From SG8-32-3 sp964514055 (GTDB lineage Archaea > Thermoproteota > Bathyarchaeia > Bathyarchaeales > Bathycorpusculaceae): a stretch of DNA of 64,000 nt. The notes below the pieces were generated by a model. That model made no database searches and was not told the DNA's origin. It saw only the letters and a program-made list of their open reading frames with translations. Numbering within the stretch: the first letter of the stretch is position 1; each line of letters opens with the position of its first letter. This document shows positions 1 through 8,904 of the stretch, one piece after another. The stretch covers positions 1 through 64,000 of the forward strand of contig CAZEPB010000002.1 of NCBI GenBank assembly GCA_964514055.1. Direction: 5' to 3'. The position numbers and the translations under genes are program-made.

Positions 1-73
1 GCCGAAGCTGGGATTTGAACCCAGGCAAAAGGCTCCACAGGCCTCTAGGCTACCAGGCTACCTCACCTCGGCC
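1..73 (-). tRNA. tRNA-His (GTG), 3' end cut by window edge
   Basis: On the minus strand a full cloverleaf can be folded: 7-bp acceptor stem (GCCGAGG with CTTCGGC), D-stem AGGT/GCCT, anticodon stem GAGGC/GCCTT with loop CTGTGGA, and T-arm CTGGG/CCCAG around TTCAAAT. The anticodon GTG is the complement of plus bases 36-38. The base before position 1 is an encoded G (plus position 73 is c), the G-1 expected for histidine tRNA, which supports the assignment. The discriminator base lies outside the window. No intron is seen. The 5' end is duplicated at 1936-1952. Confidence 0.93.
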
Positions 74-116
74 ACTTTTGGATGATTTGGTATACTTTTT
101 GCTTGGTAGTTTTTAT

Positions 117-491
117 TCATTTGCGTTTTTTTAGGAATGTTAAGTTGTCTTTTTGGCAGACGTACTCGAATCCTGTTTCCAGAAGTTCTTTGATTTCGTC
201 TGGATTTTTTGCTACTTTGACGGTGAAGTTGTTGTTTCCGGTTTCAAAGGTGCTGCGTTCAATGTTTATGTAGACTTCTGTGCTTTTCAGGCATTTATGG
301 CCGAGGAACTGTTTGACATACATGGGATCTTTGGTTTCATGGTATAGCTGTGTAGCCTTCCAATGTCTGAAGGTGTGAAGGGTGATTCTGTTAAGCCTTG
401 TGTTTTGCAGTTTGAAGGCGATTCGTTTTCTCATTTTCGTGTATGTTGCTTTGTAATTTCGAATTGATCCGCTATTACTAGTCAGACTAAT
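117..491 (-). pseudogene. Truncated tyrosine recombinase (C-terminal catalytic part)
   Basis: The reading frame is open from 491 to 117, but the first ATG is at 434 and everything upstream of the C-terminal catalytic region of a tyrosine recombinase is missing. Visible are HTFRHW (the HxxR box), FLGHK and the tyrosine motif TEVYI. The tail (NNNFTVKVAKN, LLETGFEYV) matches the tail of the integrase at 15808-17142 in spacing and residues, so both come from one archaeal integrase family. The missing part is the core-binding domain and the first catalytic Arg. It is probably inactive and marks a former integration event. Confidence 0.8.
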
Positions 492-498
492 TCAATCT

Positions 499-1782
499 TT
501 AAGGTATTTGACTCAAAATGAAAGTTAATATTGGTAGAAAAATTGTCCCCAACACCTCCATGACTTGAGTTGAATCTAATGCCCACTCAGGTTGTTGCAC
601 TATATGACAGTAGTCATCAATCAAGTGATTTTGTATTCTCAAATTTTTATCAAAATTATTGAGAGGGTTCTCAGCTAACTTTTCAAGCGAAATTTGCTTC
701 AAGCGTAATGCTCGATCACGTGAATTGTTCATTCCTTTATGAATCGCTAGAATCGGAAATGCTATAGACATAATTAACACTGGAATCATTATCACCAATG
801 CAGCAATCACAAAATACTGTGAAGCTTGTCTTTCCACAGATTCTGCTGGAAGTATTGAGAAAACTAACATATAAGGACTAAACCAGCCGAAAACAAGAGC
901 CACTGAGAATGAGGTTTTTAGAACTAGTGAAGTGATTGGTTGAAAGTATTCTTTTAAAGATTCATAAGGTCGAATTTTCAATGTATTATACCCAGTTTGT
1001 ATTACCACGAGAAATACAATAAAAAAAGACCAGGCTAACATTCCAGTTAAAAACCAGAGAAAAGTAACTATAATATAAGCAAAAACGAACCAAAACGTGA
1101 CAATTTCGGCTGTAGGAGCCCAAAACGAAAAGGCAGTGTGGGGAATTACATCAAAAACATATCTCAGCAGGAATATGAAAGAAAAAAGACCAGCTGCAAT
1201 GGCTCCAGATCCTAGCTGGTAGCGTTTGTTGTAAGCAAGATCTAAACCGAGTTGTGAAGTTTTGAGGACAATAGGCTTAACATAATAGTCCTGATAGTCC
1301 TTGTCAAGTTGCTTAAGCTTTTTGTTCGAGATCAACTGTTCATCTCTAATTATGCATAGAGGAGCAACAGATTTTTTTGCTATGTTTTCGTTTATGTTTG
1401 CTACAAGCCTTTTTAATCCCCCCCAAACAAAATGCAATAAATTTAACTCAATTACTATTACTAACGCTCCTATGTAAACAGCAAAATAGGTCATTAAGTC
1501 AACCTGAGTTGCAACAAATAAAACATGCGGCAATGAGATGATTGCGGGTAATACCATTAATGCGTAGACAAGGATTGATCCTTGAGTGTAAGAAATGTTT
1601 CTTTTCTCAAAAAAATTCTTAAGCCACCATTTGTCTGGAAATTTAACATTGAAAGAAGAACTAACAGGCGTTACATCATATTTCCGAATGGTTTCATAAA
1701 AATCATTGCCTTTATCCAATTCTTTTCCTATCTTAACGTTTAAACTTCTAGCATCAAGCGCTTTCTTTAACAAACTCGCCAA
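499..1782 (-). CDS. Multi-pass membrane protein of unknown function
   Basis: A 427-residue protein not assigned to any family. About 60 N-terminal residues are soluble. Pairs of hydrophobic segments follow near residues 68-110, 195-255 and 285-340, and a soluble tail precedes one last hydrophobic stretch at the C-terminus. There is no signal peptide and no recognisable catalytic motif. It is clearly richer in A+T than the chromosomal genes around it and is the only complete gene between the two tRNA-His repeats, so it is probably cargo of the decayed element. Its stop lies only a few bases from the upstream end of the broken integrase frame. Confidence 0.6.
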   Translation of the reverse strand: MASLLKKALDARSLNVKIGKELDKGNDFYETIRKYDVTPVSSSFNVKFPDKWWLKNFFEKRNISYTQGSILVYALMVLPAIISLPHVLFVATQVDLMTYFAVYIGALVIVIELNLLHFVWGGLKRLVANINENIAKKSVAPLCIIRDEQLISNKKLKQLDKDYQDYYVKPIVLKTSQLGLDLAYNKRYQLGSGAIAAGLFSFIFLLRYVFDVIPHTAFSFWAPTAEIVTFWFVFAYIIVTFLWFLTGMLAWSFFIVFLVVIQTGYNTLKIRPYESLKEYFQPITSLVLKTSFSVALVFGWFSPYMLVFSILPAESVERQASQYFVIAALVIMIPVLIMSIAFPILAIHKGMNNSRDRALRLKQISLEKLAENPLNNFDKNLRIQNHLIDDYCHIVQQPEWALDSTQVMEVLGTIFLPILTFILSQIP

Positions 1783-2157
1783 GGGCGACTACCGCCGTCA
1801 AATTGCTGGTTTTAGAATTGTTATTGAATAGACTTTTTAAGATTAACTGAGGTTTGGTGTCATTCATCTTTCAAAAATTTGAAATATAACAAAAAAGTGA
1901 ATTGTGTGGGAGGCATCTCCACCAATAGTCGAGTGTACCTCACCTCGGCCACATTTTCTTGCTTTTTGGACTTTGTGTACAAAGCGTGTTATGAAGTTGT
2001 CGCCCCGCTCTTTGAAAAGTTTTTCGTTTGCTGCTGGCACTCATAGGAATGGAAGCGGGCGTATTCATGTTTCTGATCATGTAGAAGCGCCGTCTACCAC
2101 AAGTCTTATGTGCACTACGCAACCTAAAAAGAAAGCGCCCTTGAAGGAGAAATAACA
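1783..2157. other. Intergenic region holding the second tRNA-His repeat
   Basis: This 375-bp gap holds the right-hand copy of the 17-bp tRNA-His repeat at 1936-1952. The part beyond it would have been the natural upstream flank of the tRNA before insertion. Open frames exist on both strands at about 1904-2158, but they overlap each other and match nothing recognisable. GGAG at 2146-2149, a few bases before the ATG at 2158, serves the next gene. Confidence 0.5.
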
Positions 2158-2475
2158 ATGGTTTACTGTACTAAATGTGGAACCAACAACGCGGAAGCCG
2201 CCACGGTTTGTGTTAACTGCGGTGCGCCTCTTTACGGTGCAAGCGGCGAAGGCAGGGTTTACATGGGGCACGTGAGGTATGAAAGGGGCTATGGCTCTCA
2301 CGGAAGAGGCAGCCTCTTCGCAGGCTTGATAATTGGCATAGTAGTGATTTTCATCGGCTTAAGTTTTCTACTGCGAGAATACGGCATTCCAGTACCTTGG
2401 TGGGAAATCATCATAATTGTGCTCGGCATTTACCTAGTTTGGCGCTGGTTTCGCGTTTGGAAACGCCGAAAATAG
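2158..2475 (+). CDS. Zinc-ribbon membrane protein
   Basis: A 105-residue protein with an N-terminal zinc ribbon (YCTKCGTNN ... CVNCGAPL), a Gly/Arg/Tyr-rich linker, two hydrophobic segments near residues 52-70 and 78-95, and a basic tail ending in KRRK. This design of a small zinc ribbon followed by membrane helices is common in archaea, but the role is unknown. The start is supported by GGAG about 8 bases upstream. It precedes pyrG in the same direction, but a separate TATA-like sequence lies between them, so they are probably not one operon. Confidence 0.8.
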   Translation: MVYCTKCGTNNAEAATVCVNCGAPLYGASGEGRVYMGHVRYERGYGSHGRGSLFAGLIIGIVVIFIGLSFLLREYGIPVPWWEIIIIVLGIYLVWRWFRVWKRRK

Positions 2476-2533
2476 CGCTATCAATTTTTTCTTTCTCACC
2501 GTTTATGCTTAATCATTTTGCTGCACAAAAGAG

Positions 2534-2543
2534 TTATATTAAA
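2534..2543 (+). promoter_or_regulatory. TATA-like box before pyrG
   Basis: TTATATTAAA lies about 40 bp before the pyrG ATG. With the usual archaeal distance of 25-30 bp it would start transcription near 2565 and give a leader of roughly 15-20 bases. Confidence 0.5.
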
Positions 2544-2581
2544 TCCCGCGGAAAGGTGTAGGTTATTACGGGAGAGTCGGC

Positions 2582-4210
2582 ATGGTTAAGTATATTTTTG
2601 TGACAGGCGGCGTGTTAAGTTCAGTTGGTAAAGGAATTTTAACTTCGTCCATAGGTAAAATGCTGCAAACGCGAGGGTTGAAGCCAAACGTCGTGAAAAT
2701 CGACCCTTACGTGAATGTTGACGCAGGGACCATGAATCCCTACATGCACGGCGAGGTTTACGTGACCGACGACGGCGGCGAAACAGACTTGGATTTAGGC
2801 TGGTACGAACGATTTTTGGATTTAAGTTTAAAACGAGAAAACAACGTAACCACTGGTCTTGTTTATCAATCGGTCATCGAAAGAGAAAGGCGCGGCGACT
2901 TTCTGGGACGATGCGTCCAAATCGTGCCGCACATAACCAACGAAATCAAAAATCGCATAAAAAACGTGGCGAAAACTTCTGGCGCCGACGTTATTTTAAC
3001 TGAGGTAGGCGGTACAGTGGGCGACATAGAAGGACTGCCCTTCTTGGAAGCTATACGGCAAATGCGGTTGGAGGAAGGATTTGAAAACACCCTTTACGTT
3101 CACGTTGCTTTGGTTCCAGTTTTGGACGTTACCAACGAGATGAAAACTAAGCCCTTGCAACACAGCGTTAACGAGCTGCGGCGCATTGGGATTCAACCCG
3201 ACATCATCGTCGCCCGAAGTCCCAAGATGATTGACGCCGAAGCCCTACGGAAGATAGCGCTGTTCGGAACGATTCCAGAAAACGCGGTGTTCTGCTCATA
3301 CAACGCCGAGTCCGTGTATCAGGTGCCGCTTATGCTCGACAAGCAAGGCATGGGCGACTTCATCTGCCAAAGACTTGGCTACAGTTGCGTCGTTTCAGAT
3401 TTTCATGAGTGGCAAGAGTTTGTGAATGCCGTGGTGAAACCTGAAAATGAAGTGAGAATAGCGTTGATAGGCAAGTACGCTGGGTTGGCAGACAGCTACG
3501 TGAGCATGAGTGAGGCGATGCGTCACGGCGGAGCAGCCTGCAAGACACGAGTATGCATCACGTACTTGGAGGCAGAGAAGTTTGAGCAGGAGCCCCAATG
3601 CATCAAAGACCTTGGAAACTTTGATGGTGTTTTTGTCCCCTATGGTTTTGGTCCTCGAGGCACAGAGGGAAAGATTTCAGCCATAAAGTTTGCCAGAGAA
3701 AACAATGTTCCTTTTTTGGGTGTATGCTACGGTTTTCAGTTGGCGGTTATCGAGTTCGCTCGAAACGTCTGCGGCTTGAAAGATGCAAACAGCAGTGAGA
3801 TTAACCCGAATTCGCCGCATCCGGTGATTGACCTTATGCCGGAGCAGCGTGGTGTGGAATACAAGGGCGCTACGATGCGGTTGGGTGCTCACAAGGTGAT
3901 AATTGAACCGAAAACGATTGCGCATAGTTTGTATAAATGTGATGAAGCTTACGAGCGGCACCGCCACAGGTTCGAAGTCAACCTTGACTACCTGAAAAAT
4001 CTGGAGGAACATGGCTTGTGTTTTTCTGGTAAGAGCACAGACGGTCGGAGAATGGAGATATTGGAGTTGCATAGCCGCTACTTTTTCTTTGCTTCGCAGT
4101 TCCACGGCGAATTCAAAAGTCGCCTCGGCAGACCTTCACCTGAATACTACGGTTTCATCCGAGCATGCTTAGACAAAAAAATGGGCAAAGCGAAGCCCGT
4201 CTTTTCCTGA
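2582..4210 (+). CDS. pyrG: CTP synthase (glutamine-hydrolysing)
   Basis: Makes CTP from UTP, ATP and glutamine. The 542-residue length is normal. The N-terminal amidoligase domain shows the signature GGVLSSVGKGI near residue 9 and DPYVNVDAGTMNPYMHGEVY with DDGGETDLDLG. The C-terminal glutamine amidotransferase domain has the nucleophile Cys in LGVCYGFQ and the His-Glu pair in QFHGEF. Two usually very conserved glutaminase spots differ: the oxyanion-loop segment reads VPYGFG where VPGGFG is usual, and HGE stands where HPE is usual. The catalytic residues remain, so the enzyme is expected to work. It stands alone before a convergent CBS gene. Confidence 0.97.
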   Translation: MVKYIFVTGGVLSSVGKGILTSSIGKMLQTRGLKPNVVKIDPYVNVDAGTMNPYMHGEVYVTDDGGETDLDLGWYERFLDLSLKRENNVTTGLVYQSVIERERRGDFLGRCVQIVPHITNEIKNRIKNVAKTSGADVILTEVGGTVGDIEGLPFLEAIRQMRLEEGFENTLYVHVALVPVLDVTNEMKTKPLQHSVNELRRIGIQPDIIVARSPKMIDAEALRKIALFGTIPENAVFCSYNAESVYQVPLMLDKQGMGDFICQRLGYSCVVSDFHEWQEFVNAVVKPENEVRIALIGKYAGLADSYVSMSEAMRHGGAACKTRVCITYLEAEKFEQEPQCIKDLGNFDGVFVPYGFGPRGTEGKISAIKFARENNVPFLGVCYGFQLAVIEFARNVCGLKDANSSEINPNSPHPVIDLMPEQRGVEYKGATMRLGAHKVIIEPKTIAHSLYKCDEAYERHRHRFEVNLDYLKNLEEHGLCFSGKSTDGRRMEILELHSRYFFFASQFHGEFKSRLGRPSPEYYGFIRACLDKKMGKAKPVFS

Positions 4211-4257
4211 AATTTTGCTATTCTGAAGTGCAGCGGTTTTCCAGCTATCGGCTTGCC

Positions 4258-4680
4258 TTATTTTGAGGGGCGGTACAGTTCTTTCATTGCAGGTAGCAGT
4301 TCTGGAATGTTGAATGCGATGTCAAGATAGTTTAGCATGCCTGTGATTCTGCCCTCTCGGGTTACTGGCAGATGCTTGATTTTCCATTCCTTCATGAGGT
4401 TTGCGGCTTCATCTACGGTTGCGGTCTCTTCTATGGTCACCAACGGGTTAGTGTATATGGCTCTCGCTATCACTACTTTGGGGTCTAATCCCTGCGTGAG
4501 CATGCGCACTATGACGTCTCGCTCGGTTATGATGCCTGTTGGTTTTTTGCTCTGCACTACGATTACGTAGTCTACGTCGCAGTCAGACATTGTTTGCACT
4601 ATTTTATCGACTGTTGACTCGTTTTCGAAGACATTAACGTTCGTAGACATCAGGTCTTTTACTAAGACTTTACTTGCCAT
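4258..4680 (-). CDS. Two-CBS-domain protein
   Basis: A 140-residue protein made only of two CBS domains, residues about 8-63 and 72-130. Typical CBS features are VKDLMSTNV at the start, PTGIITERDVIVRML in the first domain, and HLPVTREGRITGMLNYLDI in the second. Stand-alone CBS pairs usually bind adenine nucleotides and regulate a partner or sense energy state. No partner is fused or adjacent. It is convergent with pyrG. Confidence 0.9.
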   Translation of the reverse strand: MASKVLVKDLMSTNVNVFENESTVDKIVQTMSDCDVDYVIVVQSKKPTGIITERDVIVRMLTQGLDPKVVIARAIYTNPLVTIEETATVDEAANLMKEWKIKHLPVTREGRITGMLNYLDIAFNIPELLPAMKELYRPSK

Positions 4681-4819
4681 TGAAATTTCTCCTAACGGCT
4701 ATGACAGATGTATTAGGCATTTATCTATTTTTTGTTTCTCAGGTCATTGTTTTCCATCACGTTTAAAGCGGGATAAGCTATTTACCTTAGTTTTTGTTTG
4801 TTCTTCTGAAGGTGGCGCA

Positions 4820-4963
4820 GTGTTGCCAACGTTTGAATGTACGAAGTGCGGTCGCAAGATACGGGCGGAATATGAGATTTGCTGCACAGGTTCGGTGAAG
4901 TGCAACGTGGAGAAACCTCCTGAATGCTGCGGTAAGCCCATGATTGAGATAATAGATGATTAG
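4820..4963 (+). CDS. Small cysteine-rich protein
   Basis: A 47-residue frame from GTG at 4820 to TAG at 4961, preceded by GGTGG at 4811-4815. The product is rich in cysteine: CTKCGRK near the start, a CC pair, a single C, and a second CC pair followed by GKPMIEI. Such spacing suggests metal binding (zinc or Fe-S). The compact codon pattern and the ribosome-binding site make it more likely than the longer antisense frame that overlaps it. The function is unknown. Confidence 0.7.
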   Translation: MLPTFECTKCGRKIRAEYEICCTGSVKCNVEKPPECCGKPMIEIIDD

Positions 4964-5313
4964 CAACGCTCACTGAAGCAACTGCATGAGCTGAACGGAT
5001 CTGCTGAGAAAAGTTAAGCAGTTTCCAACATGCTATCATCGTTTGCAAATTTTGGGAGCTGATGAGGGAAAAACGAGGGGCATTAACGTCTGCTTTGATG
5101 GCTATAATTTTAGGGAGATTATCAGGGATTCTGTTCATACGTTCCTCATCAGCTTCAAAAAACAAAACAAGCATGGAAATACTTAGTGTTTATCTCAGTA
5201 AAATGCATAGACTATATAGTTCCAAATATCGTCTTCAAGCCTCAACGCCCTAAACCTCTCAGCACTGTAAGCTATATATAAGGGAGGGGGTAGCCTCTCG
5301 TGAGCACGCGAGG
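4964..5313. other. Intergenic region with an inverted repeat and a G-tract promoter
   Basis: No convincing gene is seen. AGCTGATGAGG at 5057-5067 pairs perfectly with CCTCATCAGCT at 5144-5154. A TATA box and G-rich block lie at 5273-5292. Just after it, 5293-5312 forms an imperfect inverted repeat (CCTCTCGTG with CACGCGAGG) that could be an operator for the next gene. Confidence 0.4.
5273..5292 (+). promoter_or_regulatory. TATA box followed by G-tract motif, copy 1
   Basis: TATATATA (5273-5280) is followed directly by AGGGAGGGGGTA. The same arrangement, including TAAGGGAGGGGGTAG, recurs at 54612-54632, and a related GGGGGCTATAG block follows the TATA box at 56099 and 59294 (minus). It lies about 40 bp before the start at 5314. 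Confidence 0.6.
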
Positions 5314-5829
5314 TTGAAACCTGTGAGTGAGGACAAAGCTTCTGTGGAAAAGTTCCGTAAAAGCCTTGAAACCGCGGGGAACTACGCTGAAATCTGGCAG
5401 GTCGTCAAGGACACGGTGGAGTTTTCCTTGGGGAAACGTAGGGGCAGCATAATGCTCTTTCTGGACGATTTACCCCTTCAGTTGGGCGCATATTACCCCC
5501 TTGGAACGAACAACATAGTTTTGAACAGAACTTTGGTTGAAATCGTTGAGGCTTCAAAAACTTCGAAGAATACGGTGAACGCTTTAGTGTACAATCTTCT
5601 GTTGCATGAGTATTTGCATGCGCTGGGCGAGTTGTCAGAAACTGAGGTCAGACGTAGGGTCGTTGAGGTTGCGCGAACATGCTTTGGGGAGAAGCACGAT
5701 GCAACGGTAATCGCTCGAAAAACTCCATGGGTTCTGCTTCAGAACATACCGCTCCAAGCTATAAACGCGCCAAAACGGGTCATGAAAATCGTCAAAGATT
5801 TTGAAAAAACAGGAAAATACATAGTCTAA
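5314..5829 (+). CDS. Metallopeptidase-like protein with HEYLH motif
   Basis: A 171-residue protein. LLLHEYLHALGELSE near residue 98 has the HExxH zinc-binding pattern of metallopeptidases. The rest resembles the small archaeal proteins with a helical N-terminus and a conserved strand before the helix (AYYPLGTNNIVLNRTLV). A third zinc ligand cannot be named, so peptidase activity is not certain. The start is TTG at 5314; a GTG three codons later (5323) is equally possible. It sits behind a distinctive G-tract promoter and is probably monocistronic. Confidence 0.7.
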   Translation: MKPVSEDKASVEKFRKSLETAGNYAEIWQVVKDTVEFSLGKRRGSIMLFLDDLPLQLGAYYPLGTNNIVLNRTLVEIVEASKTSKNTVNALVYNLLLHEYLHALGELSETEVRRRVVEVARTCFGEKHDATVIARKTPWVLLQNIPLQAINAPKRVMKIVKDFEKTGKYIV

Positions 5830-5916
5830 ACTCTGGCGAAAGCCGCTGGGATGTGCTCATGAGATTATAACCCCGAAAAAGAAAGGGGGAAGATTTGTGT
5901 GGTTTTTGCTGGTTGC

Positions 5917-8682
5917 TTAGCGTCTTCTAAGCATCAGGATGATGACGAGACCAACTACGACTATGGCGATGATGATGCCGATTCCGAAGCCTGTGACGTA
6001 CGCGTCAGTCATACCTGCTGGTGGCGGTGTCGGCGGTGGAGTAGCCTCAGGAGGCTCCATCACGGTAAACGCGGTCTCTGCAAAGGAAGGCCAGTAAGCT
6101 TTAGTACCCTCGAAGGATGCGATGACTGTGTAGTTGCCTGGAATGTCAGGAACCCATGTTAAGCTGAACACGCCGCTCGCATCACTCATGGCGGTGCCTA
6201 TGGTCCTGTAGTTGCCGTTGGAATCCATGACATCAATTGTAACTGGAACTCCAGTGCAATCGCTCGGGAATGGTCTTTGCTGCCAAACGTAGCCCATCCA
6301 GTCGGTCATGCCTTCGTCAGAAACTGCTGGAACACCATTGGGGAAGCGTGACACTATCTCGTCGTTTAGATTTAGTCCGGGGGATATGTCCATCACTGTA
6401 CCCTTTATCACCACTGGTTGTCCAAATGCCATACCAGCATCTGGTGCGGTAACTGTGGTGGCGCTGGGTCCTCTGCCCACACTGTAGATTCTGTTGTCAT
6501 AACCGTTGAAGAACGTTGCAAAGCCGTCTGCAATTGCATAGCTGATAGCGAAGAATGAGCCGTCGTAATTTGAGAGAGTCCATACTTCCTCGCCAGTAGT
6601 AGCGTTAATTCCGCGTGCCACTGCACCCTTGTAGATCGGCGTGTTAACAGTGTGTTCAGCTGTGAACGCGTATACCATTCCGCTGCCAAAAGCTCCTATG
6701 AAAGTCGGGTAATGACCGTAAGCTAGGTAGAAGCCGCTGTTAGTGCTGTTTCCTTCACCGCCGTTACCATAAGTCCATTCTAGGTCTCCAGTTTCCATGT
6801 CGTAACAGTAGATTATTCCTCCGTAACCACTGCTGTAGAGATTGCCGTAAGCTGTTAAACTGGAAATCCATGGAATCGAGGGATTTCCATAGTAGTCGAG
6901 TGCGGCTTGACCATCTGTTGTCCATATTCTGCTGCCGTCCTGCATGCTGTATCCAACGTGCTGCGTTGTTTCTTTGTAGGTTTCAGTGAATACACGGCTT
7001 ACTGGGTCAGCTACACCCTGTACGACAGTAATGTTGCCTTCTGGTGGATCAAACGTCTTCCACCAGAGTACATTTCCTCGAGTGCCGTCATCTTTGAGAC
7101 TTACAGCAAAGTATGTGTAAGGAGTTTGGCTTGTTGGGCCGAATCCTGCAGGGGTTAATCCGGGCAGAGAGCCGTTTCTGAGAATCATTATGTCATTGTA
7201 GAAGGCTGCAACAACGGTTGGCGCTGAGGATCCGAAGCTAGGCATAGAGTTGCGCCATGGTATCGGAACTTCCCAGTTGTAGCGATTGCGACCGTCAGTT
7301 CCACCAAAGACGCCTGCATCAACGTACGTCTCGGTTGTGGTTGTTGTGATGTTTTCACTTATTACCTTTGCAACGTTGTCTTCATAGACCGTCTTGTTGA
7401 CCCAAGCCCAACTGGTTGTTTCATGGGTTTCAGTGTTCCAATTTGGTGACAATCCAGAACCGGTATAGTTCCTAGCAAATCCGGCTCCTACCCATAATAG
7501 GCTTGAGTTCCACTGGCGCAAGCGATAGTCAGGATTACCAAATGTGCCTACGTTGGTCATGACATATCTTATGTGTTCGCCTAGCGGGCCAAGAACTGTC
7601 GTGCCTGAGGGAACATTCCTTATTTCGACCAGCCAATCTCCTGTGTATGCATCATATATATTCCAAGTAGATCCAGGACCACCAAATCCTGGGGCTGAAA
7701 CTAGCATTGGCGGATAAACTCCGTGCTGTTGCGGGTCTTCAACGTCATAGATGTAAGCGAAAGTTGGCGCCGGTACGTCATCTCTAACCCAAATAACTTC
7801 TCCTGTACGCAAGTCAACGCAGGTGGTAGGTCCACTTTGGCTGCCAGTGAAGGACACTGGTGGATTATAGTAGAGTCTCCCAGCCAATATTATTGGATTT
7901 TGGTATCTTTGACTGTATGCAGAACCCTCGAACCATGTGTTTCCCTGAATAGGGAACATGTCTCCTCCGACAACACCGCCGTCCTGAACTGACTTTGCCC
8001 ACATAATATGGGCTGTTTCAGGTCCTACGCCATCGCCAGGATCTCTGTCGATACCCGCTGCCGAGAAGCCCCAGCCAGTGACTCTTGGTGCGCCTGTTCC
8101 TAGCCAGTTTGAAGAAATCTTCCACCAGTCAGTGTTTTCGCCGTATATTGGGCGTGTCCAGTACTCAGCGGGAAGCGGATAGCTACTTATCGGCGCAGGT
8201 AATTGTTCTTCCTGCACGGTAAGCGTTGTTGATGCACTGCTTGGCACATAAGTGTCGTTACTTTCTGAGGTGGCACTTGGAAAATCACCAGCGTAGAAGC
8301 CCTCGAAATCAAAGGTCAACGTATAAGTGCCAGCTGTATCAGGCGTCCATGCATAATACTGTGATGATGTTGTGTCTACAACAGTCTCCCAAAACTCATT
8401 AACCACTTCGTTATCATCAGAGTCTGTAATTGTAAGACGGAAGTTGTGCATTCGATAATCATTGAATAAAGATGCCGAAGCTCGAGGCTTGTCAACCCAA
8501 ATAAGAATATCCACTTTCTGACCAACACCAACAGGGTTAGGAGCCACGTTGATGTAGGCGAAGGTGACAATATCCCATCCTGGGTCATGTTGCGCGTTAG
8601 CAAGTGATACAGTAACGAGAGGTATAGCGATTGTCAACATAAGAATGACGGAAACAGCAGTAGTTTTGTTTAAAATTCTCAT
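5917..8682 (-). CDS. Large secreted PQQ-type beta-propeller surface protein
   Basis: A 921-residue exported protein. Residues 1-30 form a signal peptide (hydrophobic run after KTT). An Ig-like domain covers about 32-155. The middle (about 180-770) shows repeated beta-propeller blades of the PQQ type, with motifs such as TGEVIWV, TGDLEWTYG and TGEEVWTL. A second Ig-like domain lies at about 770-880, then a Pro-rich linker, one membrane helix (about 893-915) and a basic tail RRR. It is therefore anchored in the membrane with its bulk outside. Many NxT/NxS sites suggest glycosylation. The ligand is unknown; related proteins are abundant in archaeal envelopes. Confidence 0.85.
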   Translation of the reverse strand: MRILNKTTAVSVILMLTIAIPLVTVSLANAQHDPGWDIVTFAYINVAPNPVGVGQKVDILIWVDKPRASASLFNDYRMHNFRLTITDSDDNEVVNEFWETVVDTTSSQYYAWTPDTAGTYTLTFDFEGFYAGDFPSATSESNDTYVPSSASTTLTVQEEQLPAPISSYPLPAEYWTRPIYGENTDWWKISSNWLGTGAPRVTGWGFSAAGIDRDPGDGVGPETAHIMWAKSVQDGGVVGGDMFPIQGNTWFEGSAYSQRYQNPIILAGRLYYNPPVSFTGSQSGPTTCVDLRTGEVIWVRDDVPAPTFAYIYDVEDPQQHGVYPPMLVSAPGFGGPGSTWNIYDAYTGDWLVEIRNVPSGTTVLGPLGEHIRYVMTNVGTFGNPDYRLRQWNSSLLWVGAGFARNYTGSGLSPNWNTETHETTSWAWVNKTVYEDNVAKVISENITTTTTETYVDAGVFGGTDGRNRYNWEVPIPWRNSMPSFGSSAPTVVAAFYNDIMILRNGSLPGLTPAGFGPTSQTPYTYFAVSLKDDGTRGNVLWWKTFDPPEGNITVVQGVADPVSRVFTETYKETTQHVGYSMQDGSRIWTTDGQAALDYYGNPSIPWISSLTAYGNLYSSGYGGIIYCYDMETGDLEWTYGNGGEGNSTNSGFYLAYGHYPTFIGAFGSGMVYAFTAEHTVNTPIYKGAVARGINATTGEEVWTLSNYDGSFFAISYAIADGFATFFNGYDNRIYSVGRGPSATTVTAPDAGMAFGQPVVIKGTVMDISPGLNLNDEIVSRFPNGVPAVSDEGMTDWMGYVWQQRPFPSDCTGVPVTIDVMDSNGNYRTIGTAMSDASGVFSLTWVPDIPGNYTVIASFEGTKAYWPSFAETAFTVMEPPEATPPPTPPPAGMTDAYVTGFGIGIIIAIVVVGLVIILMLRRR

Positions 8683-8904
8683 AAGTCTTCTTTCTTCTCC
8701 TTAATTCGGTATGGTTTCTAACCAAAGGGTAACTAATAACTCTTGTTCTTACAGCATCCAAGAGACAAAAAACAAGTTTCGATTCGACACTCGCATTTTT
8801 CACCAGCTAACTCGTACCTTTAACAGTCTAATCGGAGGCAAATTGGGGGATTTAGACAAAAACATATAATTGCAGGTGAATATTCTCTTTGCGTCTATCG
8901 TTAG

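Larger units (their letters stand above)
59..1952. mobile_element. Remnant integrative element at the 5' end of tRNA-His
   Basis: A 17-bp sequence covering the 5' end of tRNA-His (59-75) is repeated exactly and in the same orientation at 1936-1952. Between the copies lie a truncated tyrosine recombinase and one AT-rich membrane-protein gene and nothing else. Direct repeats of a tRNA segment next to an integrase are the classic mark of an integrated element, but the repeat here matches the 5' half of the tRNA rather than the more usual 3' half. No replication gene remains, so this is read as a decayed element of about 1.9 kb. Confidence 0.6.

Noticed and set aside
1904..2158. Frames on both strands after the second tRNA-His repeat
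   Set aside because: They overlap each other and have no recognisable domain; the ribosome-binding site at the end belongs to the gene at 2158.
5057..5154. 11-bp inverted repeat with a C-box-like CTGATGA, thought to be a box C/D RNA
   Set aside because: No matching D boxes at the right spacing, and one or two such inverted repeats are expected by chance in a window this size.
4782..5174. 130-residue minus-strand frame
   Set aside because: It covers the small Cys-rich gene at 4820 in antisense and lacks a motif or start signal.
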